Origin: an uncultured Oscillibacter sp.
GTDB taxonomy: Bacteria; Bacillota; Clostridia; Oscillospirales; Oscillospiraceae
Length of the DNA: 32,650 nucleotides
Assembly (NCBI RefSeq): GCF_910579365.1
Contig: NZ_CAJTUX010000025.1
Span: 1 to 32,650 of the forward strand
Direction: 5' to 3'
Below are positions 16,507-23,255 of the stretch, piece by piece. The translations under genes and the position numbers were made by a program. The notes below the pieces were generated by a model, which was not told where the DNA came from, made no database searches, and was given only the letters and a program-made list of their open reading frames with translations. How positions within the stretch are numbered: the stretch's first letter is position 1; every line of letters starts with the position of its first letter.

Positions 16507-17694
16507 TCAGAAGCACTTTCTGTAGATGGCTTCCTCGCTCTCCAGGTCGAAGGGATAGTAGGCGTTGGTCATGAGGCGCTGCTGGTTGGCCTCGACGGAC
16601 TGCGGGAACTTCTTGAAGTCCTCCTCGGTGAAGCCGCAGTCCCGCAGGGGACGCAGGGGCAGGATGCGCTGGAGCAGGGCGTTCATCTCGGGGATGGCGT
16701 TCCTGGCCTCGCAGCCGAGAATCCGGGCCACCAGCTCCTTGAAGCGCATGATCTCGCCGTCAGGGTTCTTCTCGTCATAGTAGTCCATGATGGCGCCGAA
16801 GAGCATGTAGTTGCTCTCGCCGTGGGCCACGTGATAGGTGCCGCCCAGGGGGAAGCTCATGCCGTGGACAGGGCCGCAGCCGGCTTTCAGGAAGGCGATG
16901 CCCGCGTAGAAGCTGGCGGTGACGAACTCGTCCAGATACTCGAACCGGGCGTCCTGGCCCTTCTCGTCGATGAGCTTGAAGCCCTTGAGAATCATGTCCA
17001 TGGCCTTCTCGCTGAAGAGCTCGGAGGTCATGGTCTTGCGGTGGGGGCTCAGGAAGGACTCGGTGGCGTGGACCAGCGCGTCAATGGCGGAGCAGGCGAA
17101 GGGCTTGTAAGGAAGGGTCTTGATGAGGTCGGGAATCAGGCAGACCTTGTTGGGGATGATGTCGTCGGACACCAGGCCCAGCTTCGTCTCGCCGCCGGTG
17201 AGCACGCCGTCTTTTTCGTCCTTCACAATCGCCACGGAGATGTTGGTGCACTCGGAGCCCGTTCCGCAGGTGGTGGGGATAGCGATAACGTCCTTTTCGT
17301 GCTGGACGGGGAAGCGCTTGAAATACAGGTTGTGCACCGTGTCGGGGCGCTTGCAGCCCAGCAGCTTGCAAAGGTCCATGATGGCCCCGCCGCCTACGGC
17401 GATGACCCGGTCATAGCTCTCGTAGGGGATGGCGTCGTACATGACCTGAATCATTTCCTCGCTGGGCTCGCCCGCGCCGAACTTCTCCTGGAACACGAAC
17501 TGGCACTTGAGGTTCAGCTCCTTCATGAAGGGGGTGTAGATGAACTCGTTGGTCAGCACCACGTCCCGCTCGCCCAGCTTGAACTCCTCCGCCATGGCGG
17601 CGAAGGTGTCGAACTTGTACACGGTGGGGGCGAAGATGATTTCACGCTTGTCGGCCATCAGAGCGGCGGAAAAAGCGTCCATTTTCTGAGCCAT
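16507..17694 (-). CDS. 4hbD: NAD-dependent 4-hydroxybutyrate dehydrogenase (iron-type alcohol dehydrogenase)
   Basis: 395 residues, family III iron-dependent alcohol dehydrogenase. It closely follows, as I recall it, the 4HbD enzyme of Clostridium kluyveri: APTVYKFDTF near the start, LTNEFIYTPFM, VFQEKFGAGEPSEEMI, AVGGGAIMDLCKLLG (nucleotide binding), IPTTCGTGSE, LPYKPFACSAIDALVHATES (metal ligands Asp and His), GPVHGMSFPLGGTYHVAHGESNY (metal-ligand His residues). The known reaction interconverts succinate semialdehyde and 4-hydroxybutyrate in succinate or GABA fermentation to butyrate. The usual partners (CoA transferase, dehydratase) are absent here; instead it follows a split transketolase, 157 bases downstream. 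A different small aldehyde substrate is therefore possible. AAGGAGA precedes the ATG. Confidence 0.87.
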   Translation of the reverse strand: MAQKMDAFSAALMADKREIIFAPTVYKFDTFAAMAEEFKLGERDVVLTNEFIYTPFMKELNLKCQFVFQEKFGAGEPSEEMIQVMYDAIPYESYDRVIAVGGGAIMDLCKLLGCKRPDTVHNLYFKRFPVQHEKDVIAIPTTCGTGSECTNISVAIVKDEKDGVLTGGETKLGLVSDDIIPNKVCLIPDLIKTLPYKPFACSAIDALVHATESFLSPHRKTMTSELFSEKAMDMILKGFKLIDEKGQDARFEYLDEFVTASFYAGIAFLKAGCGPVHGMSFPLGGTYHVAHGESNYMLFGAIMDYYDEKNPDGEIMRFKELVARILGCEARNAIPEMNALLQRILPLRPLRDCGFTEEDFKKFPQSVEANQQRLMTNAYYPFDLESEEAIYRKCF

Positions 17695-17742
17695 AGTGAA
17701 TCAGTCTCCTTTTGATTTTAAATTTGGAATTCGCGGGAAGGC

Positions 17743-17819
17743 GGGCCGGGACAGAGCCCGGCCCCTACACGTCTTTTTATCAATAGAAGAGGTGTAGGGA
17801 CGGGCCTCTGCGCCCGTCC
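17743..17819. repeat. Pair of inverted extragenic palindromes (REP/BIME-like)
   Basis: Two hairpins of identical design (8-bp stem, 6-base loop) lie head to head: GGGCCGGG/CCCGGCCC at 17743-17764 and GGACGGGC/GCCCGTCC at 17798-17819. They are joined through inverted CCCTACAC (17763-17770) and GTGTAGGG (17792-17799), so the whole unit is also a larger inverted repeat. It sits in the gap between the transketolase C-terminal gene and the dehydrogenase. It looks like a dispersed repeat element rather than a terminator. Confidence 0.7.
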
Positions 17820-17851
17820 GTGTCCTTCGAGGAATCAGCCTCGCCGGGTCG

Positions 17852-18823
17852 TTATTTCCTTGCAATCGCCTTTTTGACGGCCTCCACAATGTTGGCCGCC
17901 CGCAGGCCGTAGGTGTCCATCAGGAACGCCTGGGGACCCACCTGGCCGAACTCGTCCTGCACGCCCACGAACTCCTGCACCGTCGGGCAGTTCTTCGCCA
18001 GGCAGTTGGCCACCACGGACCCAAGGCCGCAGCAGGTGTTGTGGTTCTCCGCCGTGACGATGGCCCCGGTTTCCTTGGCGGCCTTGAGCACCAGCTCCTC
18101 GTCCAGGGGCTTCCAGGTGAACATGTCGATGACCCGGACGCTGATTCCCTCGGCCTGGAGAGCCTCATAGGCTTTCAGGCTCTCATCCACCATGATGCCG
18201 GAGGTGATGATAGTCGCTTGATCTTTGTCACTCTCGTGGAGCACCACGCCCTTGCCGATCTCAAACTCGCTGCCCTCGTCATAGACCCGGATGACGTCCT
18301 TGCGGACAAAGCGGGTGAAGCTCACACCCTCGACATTCACCAATCCCTTGGTGACGCTGGCCAACTGGTCATAGTCGGCGGGGTCGATGACCGTGGCGGT
18401 GGGGATGCTCAGGTACATGGCCGCGTCCTCCAGGGGCATGTGGGTGCCGCCGTTAAAGGCCGCCGTCACGCCGGCGTCACTGCCCAGCACCCGCACGCTC
18501 AGTCCGGCGTACGCCGCGCTCATGTAGATCTGGTCATAGCACCGGCGGCTGGAGAAGGTGCCAAACGAATGGAAGAAGACCTTCTTCCCCGTGGCGGCCA
18601 GGCCCGCGGCCACGCCCGCCGCGTTGCCCTCGGCGATGCCCGCCTCGAAGGCCCGGTCCGGGTAGTTCTTCATCAGCATTTTCGTGTTGATGCAGCCCAT
18701 CAGGTCGCAGTCCACATAGACGATGCTCTTGTCCTGGCCCATCAGCTCGTTCAGGGTCAGAGCCAGGCCGTCCCGGCACGCCCGGGAGTCCTTTTCATGC
18801 TTGCCAATCAGTTTCACATTCAT
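17852..18823 (-). CDS. Transketolase, C-terminal subunit (split enzyme)
   Basis: 323 residues from the ATG at 18823, which has AGGAGGG at proper spacing; a GTG at 18832 is too close to that site. It contains the pyrimidine-binding domain (DKSIVYVDCDLMGCINTK, then RAFEAGIAEGNAAGVAAGLAATG with the catalytic Glu, FFHSFGTFSSRRCYDQIYMSAAY, THMPLEDAAMYLSIP) and the C-terminal domain (KDQATIITSGIMVDESLKAYEAL, VRVIDMFTWKPLDEELV, TAENHNTCCGLGSVVANCLA). Together with the product of the upstream gene it makes a complete thiamine diphosphate enzyme moving two-carbon ketol units between sugar phosphates. It starts about 15 bases after the N-terminal subunit stop. Confidence 0.95.
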   Translation of the reverse strand: MNVKLIGKHEKDSRACRDGLALTLNELMGQDKSIVYVDCDLMGCINTKMLMKNYPDRAFEAGIAEGNAAGVAAGLAATGKKVFFHSFGTFSSRRCYDQIYMSAAYAGLSVRVLGSDAGVTAAFNGGTHMPLEDAAMYLSIPTATVIDPADYDQLASVTKGLVNVEGVSFTRFVRKDVIRVYDEGSEFEIGKGVVLHESDKDQATIITSGIMVDESLKAYEALQAEGISVRVIDMFTWKPLDEELVLKAAKETGAIVTAENHNTCCGLGSVVANCLAKNCPTVQEFVGVQDEFGQVGPQAFLMDTYGLRAANIVEAVKKAIARK

Positions 18824-18838
18824 CTCTCTCACCCTCCT

Positions 18839-19672
18839 TTAAGCGTTCTTAATGGCTTCCAGCTCTTTTTCGGAAGCGGCAATGGCCTCCTGCCACTGCT
18901 CCTCCTTGGGCTGGGAGGAATGGTCGTGCTTCGGCTCGGCAAACGTCGCGCCCTTGCCCTTGCAGGTAGTTAGCACGATGCAGCTGGGCACGCCCTTGGT
19001 GGATTTGGCCACCACAATGGCCTCGTAGATGGCCTTGACATCATGGCCGTCGATCTCCTGGGTGTGGAGGCCGAAGCCCGCCACCTTCTTCGCCATGTCG
19101 CCATGGGCCAGGATGTCGTCGGTCTTGCCGTCCAGCTGATAGCCGTTGTTGTCGATGAAGTAGATGATGTTGTCCAGCTTGTGAGCGCAGGCAAAGTGGA
19201 AGCCCTCCCAGACCTGGCCCTCGTCGGCCTCGCCGTCGCCGATGACGCAGTAGACATAGCTGTCCCGGCCGTCGATCTTATTGCCCAGCGCCGCGCCGGT
19301 GGCGGTGGAAACGCCCTGGCCCAGGGAGCCGGTGGTCAGGTCCACGCCGGGGGTCAGCTTACGGTCGGTATGGCTGGGGAACTTCGTGCCGGGCTGGTTC
19401 AGGGTATAGGCCTCCTCCATGGGATAGAAGCCCATCAGGCCGAACGTCGCGTAGGCCACGGGGCCCGCGTGGCCCTTCGAGAGCACCAGCCAGTCCCGGT
19501 CCTCCCACCGGGGGTTCTTCGGGTCGACCTTCATGACCTCCCCGTATAAAACCGCCATCAGGTCCGCCAGGTCCATGGACCCGCCTACGTGGCCGAAGCC
19601 CCGGCTGTGGATCACCTTCAGCGTTTCCAGACGGATCTGGGCCGCAAGAACCTTCAACTTTTTCTCGTTCAT
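18839..19672 (-). CDS. Transketolase, N-terminal subunit (split enzyme)
   Basis: 277 residues from the ATG at 19672, preceded by GGAAAGGAAG; the open frame runs to 19729 but the extra residues are atypical. It is the thiamine-diphosphate-binding half: GFGHVGGSMDLADLMAVLY, LSKGHAGPVAYATFGLMGF, LTTGSLGQGVSTATGAALG, and the cofactor motif IGDGEADEGQVWEGFHFACA ending with FIDNNGYQ. Length fits N-terminal subunits of two-gene transketolases, so this is not a frameshifted full-length gene. First gene of the transketolase pair; its probable promoter lies within 19831-19885. Confidence 0.95.
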   Translation of the reverse strand: MNEKKLKVLAAQIRLETLKVIHSRGFGHVGGSMDLADLMAVLYGEVMKVDPKNPRWEDRDWLVLSKGHAGPVAYATFGLMGFYPMEEAYTLNQPGTKFPSHTDRKLTPGVDLTTGSLGQGVSTATGAALGNKIDGRDSYVYCVIGDGEADEGQVWEGFHFACAHKLDNIIYFIDNNGYQLDGKTDDILAHGDMAKKVAGFGLHTQEIDGHDVKAIYEAIVVAKSTKGVPSCIVLTTCKGKGATFAEPKHDHSSQPKEEQWQEAIAASEKELEAIKNA

Positions 19673-19830
19673 GGGTGTCGCTTCCTTTCCGTATTGTGTT
19701 GCGCATCGCCCCGGGACAGGGCGACGCACCGGGGACGGCGTCCCGCCGGAGAGAAGCCTTTTTGTCCCTCCCGGCAGAGCCTGTTCTCATACCTTATTCT
19801 ACCCCACGGAAACCCTCCCCGTCAATGACA

Positions 19831-19885
19831 ATTATATTTTTAACAAACTTTCTGCGTGCATTTTTCTTGTTTTGCGTGCATTTTT
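19831..19885 (-). promoter_or_regulatory. Candidate promoter of the transketolase genes with tandem repeats
   Basis: On the minus strand a perfect TATAAT lies at 19836-19831, but no good -35 is present at 16-18 bases. In that place is one of two identical 13-base direct repeats (TGCGTGCATTTTT as read on the plus strand) at 19853-19865 and 19873-19885, spaced 20 bases apart, two helical turns. This is the arrangement expected of activator sites; the protein is unknown. Confidence 0.4.
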
Positions 19886-19897
19886 TTCATTTTGGAA

Positions 19898-19920
19898 GGC
19901 CGGGATATTTCCTCCCGGCC
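19898..19920 (-). terminator. Hairpin after the permuted phosphoglycerate mutase gene
   Basis: An 8-bp stem (GGCCGGGA at 19898-19905 with TCCCGGCC at 19913-19920) with a 7-base loop, 15 bases past the stop on the minus strand. The bases that follow on that strand are TTCCAAAATG, so a proper U-tract is lacking. Confidence 0.4.
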
Positions 19921-19935
19921 CTCCGCTGAAACTCG

Positions 19936-21504
19936 TTATTCGTATTGGGTTCCCACACCCTCGACTATGGCGTCATAGGCCCGCTTGACTTTATCGTAAT
20001 TCTTGTCCCGGTCCAGAACCACGCCCCGGCCCACGCCGTCCACAATACGGCCCACGCCGATGGCCTCCAGCCTGGCGTCCGTCTCCGCCAGCAGGGCGGG
20101 CGCGGAGCCGGGATCGGTGGAGCGGCCGTCAAAGATGATGTGGAGATACACCCGGTCCAGGCCGTTGTCCCGGGCCATCTCGCAGATGTTCAGGGGATAG
20201 TCAATGCAGCCGTGGGAGGACTTGTAGGTAAGATAGGCCAGCAGGTGCAGGGAGGTGCCGTTCTTCTTGGCGTGCTCAATGGCCTGGAGGAAAATGGGAT
20301 TCTGCTTAAAGCTGCCGTCCTTCACGGCGGCGTCCAGGCGCACGTCGTCCTGCATCACGCAGCGGCCCGCGCCCAGGTTGGAGTGGCCCGCCTCGGAGTT
20401 GCCGGCCTTGCCGGCCCCCAGGCCCACGTACTCGCCGGAGGCATGGAGCTTGGACCAGGACTGATTCTCCAGCAGAGCGTCCCAATACGGGGTATCGGCG
20501 ATGTGAATGGCGTCGCCCTCGTCGCCGGAGCCCAGGCCCCATCCGTCGCAGATAATGAGGAGCATTTTCCGGCCCTCGCCCCAGGTCTTGCCGTCGCAGA
20601 GGGACCGGCCGTCCATCTCGGCGGGCTGGGGAACGCCCAAAACGTCCAGCACCGTGGGGGACACGTCGCCCAGGGAGCCGTCCCGCAGGGCGATGGGGCT
20701 CTTGTCGGCGGGATCGATCAGGATGAAGGGCACCAGGTTGGTGGTGTGGGCCCCGTCGGGCTTTCCGGCGGCGGTATAGAGCTTTTCAATATTGCCGTGG
20801 TCGGCGGTGATGGCCACCACGTAGCCCTTGCCCAGGGCGTCGTTCACCACCTTATCCAGGTACTGGCTCACATAGCCGCAGGCCTTAATCTTGGCCTCGG
20901 TGTTTTGCGTGTGGCCGATAACGTCGCCGTTGGCAAAGTTGGTCACCACGAAATCGTACTTGCCCAGGGCGTCCATAACGGTGTCCGCCACCTTGGGCAG
21001 GGACAGCTCGGGCTGCTGGTCAAAGTCGATGCCCTTGGGAGAGGGGATGCACACGTCGTCCTCCCCGGGGAAGGGATTGTTCTCGCCGCCGTTGAAGAAG
21101 AAAGTCACATGGGCGAACTTCTCGCTCTCGGCGCAGTGGAACTGGGTCTTTCCCGCCTCGCTGAGAACCTGGGCCAGCGGTTTCACCACCTTGGCGGGGG
21201 CGAAGGCGATGGGCAGGTCCTTGAACTTGTCGTGATACATGGTCATGATGACGAAGTCCAGGTCCCGGAGCATCCGGCGGTCCGCCTTGTCAAAGTCCGG
21301 CTCGGTGAACATCTCCGTAAGCTCAATCTCCCGCTCGCCCCGGCGGCAGCAGAAAATGGCCGCGTCGCCGTCGGCAATTTTGCCCACGGGTTTGCCGTCC
21401 TCCACCAGGACCATGGGCTCCAGATGATAATCGTCCTGTCCCAGCTCGTACGCTTTCTTGACGGCCTCCGCCAGCTGGGCGCCGCCGCGCTTCATGTCTG
21501 CCAT
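19936..21504 (-). CDS. gpmI: Circularly permuted cofactor-independent phosphoglycerate mutase homologue
   Basis: 522 residues; ATG at 21504 with a perfect AGGAGG before it. All segments of iPGM (GpmI) are present, but in the order C-terminal half, then N-terminal half. Residues 9-302 run from the helix before LEPMVLVEDGKPVGKIADGD through NFANGDVIGH (Asp194, His198), ITADHGN (Asp235, His236) and AHTTN (His253) to AEMDGRSL, the normal end of the protein. A linker of about ten residues follows, then LLIICDGWG (Asp320), which normally starts the protein, KAGNSEAGH with the nucleophile Ser370, DGRSTDPGSA and LDRDKNYDKVKRAYDAIVEG, ending at the mid-protein position. The two-manganese site and the phosphate-binding Arg and Lys are kept (Arg55, Arg58, Lys129, Arg461, Arg493, Arg499). 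Enzymatic isomerisation of a phosphoglycerate-like substrate is likely, but Asp after DGR is Ser462 and the loop before His431 differs from GpmI. Confidence 0.9.
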   Translation of the reverse strand: MADMKRGGAQLAEAVKKAYELGQDDYHLEPMVLVEDGKPVGKIADGDAAIFCCRRGEREIELTEMFTEPDFDKADRRMLRDLDFVIMTMYHDKFKDLPIAFAPAKVVKPLAQVLSEAGKTQFHCAESEKFAHVTFFFNGGENNPFPGEDDVCIPSPKGIDFDQQPELSLPKVADTVMDALGKYDFVVTNFANGDVIGHTQNTEAKIKACGYVSQYLDKVVNDALGKGYVVAITADHGNIEKLYTAAGKPDGAHTTNLVPFILIDPADKSPIALRDGSLGDVSPTVLDVLGVPQPAEMDGRSLCDGKTWGEGRKMLLIICDGWGLGSGDEGDAIHIADTPYWDALLENQSWSKLHASGEYVGLGAGKAGNSEAGHSNLGAGRCVMQDDVRLDAAVKDGSFKQNPIFLQAIEHAKKNGTSLHLLAYLTYKSSHGCIDYPLNICEMARDNGLDRVYLHIIFDGRSTDPGSAPALLAETDARLEAIGVGRIVDGVGRGVVLDRDKNYDKVKRAYDAIVEGVGTQYE

Positions 21505-21551
21505 ATAAAAAACCTCCTATATTACTATGTTTTTAAAAGGGATGCCCCCCG

Positions 21552-21568
21552 CCCGGCGGGCCGCCGGG
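21552..21568 (-). terminator. GC-rich hairpin between the first HAD gene and the mutase gene
   Basis: CCCGGCG (21552-21558) and CGCCGGG (21562-21568) form a 7-bp stem with a 3-base loop, about 20 bases past the HAD stop on the minus strand. The T run (CCCTTTT) comes only about 14 bases later. It may reduce but not block read-through into the mutase gene. Confidence 0.4.
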
Positions 21569-21586
21569 ACGAAAGCGGGGCTGCAA

Positions 21587-22363
21587 TCACTGTCCGTCTC
21601 CGGGCGCGATCAAACGGTCCACGGCCACCCTGCCCCGCTCCGGGAAGATGTCCAGCAGCTGGGGGAAGGTATAAATCTTGCCGTCGGGCATGTTCTCCTC
21701 CGTCAGCTTCAGGGCCTTCTCCTTATTATATTGCACCGCCACGGTCATGCCGAAGGCCACGGCCTTGGCGCCCACGATGTCCCGGTTCAGATTATCGCCC
21801 ACGTAGCAGCAGTTCTCCGGCTGGGCCCCCACTTCTTCCATGGCATAGTAGTAGATGGCGGGACCGGGCTTGCGGATGTAGGTGACGGAGGACTGCTGAA
21901 CCGTCTTGAAATAGGGCCGCAGGCCGTCGGCGTCCAGCCACTCGTCCACCTCCCGCCTGCCCACCAGATCGCTGATGATGCCCAGGGTGTAGCCGCGGGC
22001 GCAGAGCTCCTTGACCGTGTCCGCCCCGCCTTCCACCACCGTGCGGCGGCCCTTGGTTTGGCGGTACTGATAGGTCAGCTCGGCGGCGTTTTTCAAAATG
22101 CGCTCCCTGTCCATGTCATAGGCCAGCCAGCGGGTCCACAGGACCTCCTCCGGCGCCTCGCACATGAACTTCAGCGCCCATTCCCGGTATTTGTCATAGC
22201 GCTTGTCGATGACGTCGCTGAACCACTGGTTGGGGTTGTCGGTCTCCACGCCGCAGAGCTCTGCGATCTTGGCCCGGGCGGCGGAGAGGTAGGCAGGGTC
22301 CTCCTCAATGACCCGGAAGGTGCCCCCCAGGTCCAGGAAGATGTACCGGATATCGGTATTCAT
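21587..22363 (-). CDS. HAD-superfamily hydrolase (tandem paralogue 1)
   Basis: 258 residues. HAD core motifs: motif I FLDLGGTFRV (nucleophile Asp11; the usual second Asp is Gly13), motif II GIISDLVG (Ser), motif III with Lys in YIRKPGPAIYYYAM, motif IV YVGDNLNRDIVGAK. The helical cap follows motif I, as in subfamily IA. It shares layout and many residues with the two neighbouring HAD genes (for example YRQTKGRRTVVEGGADTVKELCARGYTLGII against YRQCKGRRVVVDGGVEVIKGLHERGYKLGII). The substrate is unknown; a small phospho-metabolite is likely. AGGAGG precedes the ATG. A strong hairpin separates it from the second HAD gene, so it may have its own promoter. Confidence 0.9.
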   Translation of the reverse strand: MNTDIRYIFLDLGGTFRVIEEDPAYLSAARAKIAELCGVETDNPNQWFSDVIDKRYDKYREWALKFMCEAPEEVLWTRWLAYDMDRERILKNAAELTYQYRQTKGRRTVVEGGADTVKELCARGYTLGIISDLVGRREVDEWLDADGLRPYFKTVQQSSVTYIRKPGPAIYYYAMEEVGAQPENCCYVGDNLNRDIVGAKAVAFGMTVAVQYNKEKALKLTEENMPDGKIYTFPQLLDIFPERGRVAVDRLIAPGDGQ

Positions 22364-22460
22364 GCGTGATCAGCCTCCTACTGTTGTTTATAAATCATGT
22401 ATACAGCGCTCCGCAGGAACCCAGCGTCCGCAGTTCCCGCGGGAAGAGAAAGGCGGAAGC

Positions 22461-22495
22461 GGCGTGAAGCCTGCCCAAAGGGCGGGCTTCACGCC
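22461..22495 (-). terminator. Strong hairpin after the second HAD gene
   Basis: A 16-bp stem with one G-U-type mismatch (22461-22476 with 22480-22495, arms starting GGCGTGAAGCC) and a 3-base AAA loop begins 6 bases past the HAD 2 stop on the minus strand and is followed by GCTTCCGCCTTTCTCTT. It is probably a terminator or partial terminator inside the cluster. Confidence 0.75.
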
Positions 22496-22501
22496 GTGCC
22501 T

Positions 22502-23239
22502 TCATTTCAAAGCGGGAAGCAGGTCCAGAATCTCCCGGAAGTCGTTGACCACCGCGTCCGGCCGGTTCTCCTCCGTGAATTTGACCGGGTGCTTTTTCTC
22601 CGGGGAGGAGAAGATGATATTCGCCCCGATGCCGGCCTCCTTGGCGCCGGTGATGTCCCGCTTCACGTTGTCCGCCACAGACACGCAGTCCTCCGGCGCT
22701 ACGCCCAGATCCTCGCAGGCGATGCGGTAAATCTCGGAACAGGGCTTGCGCAGCCCGCAGACCGAGGAGAGGATGACCGAATCAAAATACTGGTCCAGTC
22801 CGTCCTCCTCCAGCCAATCGGGCACCTCGTTCTCGCCGATGAGGTTGGAGATAATGCCCAGCTTGTAGCCCCGTTCGTGCAGTCCCTTGATGACCTCCAC
22901 GCCGCCGTCCACCACGACCCGGCGGCCCTTGCACTGGCGGTATTGGAAGCTCAGCTCATGGCAGATCTGCCGGATGCGGGCCTGATCGTAGTCCGGCAGC
23001 AGCCATTTGCACCAGAGCTCTTCGTCATTGGACTCCTTGTTCTCCCCAAGGGCCCAGTCACGATAGGGCTCGTAGCGCTCCTCGATCATCTGATAGAACT
23101 CCTCGTAGGGCACGGGGGACCCAGCGATCTCCGCCATCTTCCGGCGGGCGTGCTTCATGTAGGGCTCCTCCAGCAGCGCGATGCGCAGCGTGCCGCCCAG
23201 GTCAAAAAACACCGCCTTGTAGCGCTTTGTCGTATCCAT
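22502..23239 (-). CDS. HAD-superfamily hydrolase (tandem paralogue 2)
   Basis: 245 residues. Motif I VFFDLGGTLRI (Asp13; Gly in place of the second Asp), motif II GIISNLIG (Ser), motif III LRKPCSEIYRIA (Lys), motif IV SVADNVKRDITGAK, where Ala replaces the usual Gly. The cap region resembles paralogue 1 (EEFYQMIEERYEPYRDWALGE). The gene starts 16 bases after the stop of paralogue 3 with AAGGAGG before the ATG, so the two are one transcript from the LacI-controlled promoter at 24104-24133. Substrate unknown. Confidence 0.9.
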   Translation of the reverse strand: MDTTKRYKAVFFDLGGTLRIALLEEPYMKHARRKMAEIAGSPVPYEEFYQMIEERYEPYRDWALGENKESNDEELWCKWLLPDYDQARIRQICHELSFQYRQCKGRRVVVDGGVEVIKGLHERGYKLGIISNLIGENEVPDWLEEDGLDQYFDSVILSSVCGLRKPCSEIYRIACEDLGVAPEDCVSVADNVKRDITGAKEAGIGANIIFSSPEKKHPVKFTEENRPDAVVNDFREILDLLPALK

Positions 23240-23255
23240 GGCCTTCCTCCTTATT

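Noticed and set aside
16232..16516. Small open frames in the 418-base gap
   Set aside because: No ribosome binding sites, atypical composition, no recognisable motifs, and overlap with the terminator hairpin.
17852..19672. Frameshifted full-length transketolase
   Set aside because: Both parts have proper starts, ribosome binding sites and lengths known for two-subunit transketolases.
19830..19855. Rex-type redox operator near the transketolase promoter
   Set aside because: Only one half-site (TTGTTAA on the minus strand) fits; the other matches at 3 of 7 positions.
20560..20610. Assembly chimera joining two partial phosphoglycerate mutase genes
   Set aside because: The frame is continuous through a short plausible linker, the two outer ends meet exactly at one position of GpmI, no segment is missing or doubled, and start and stop signals are good.
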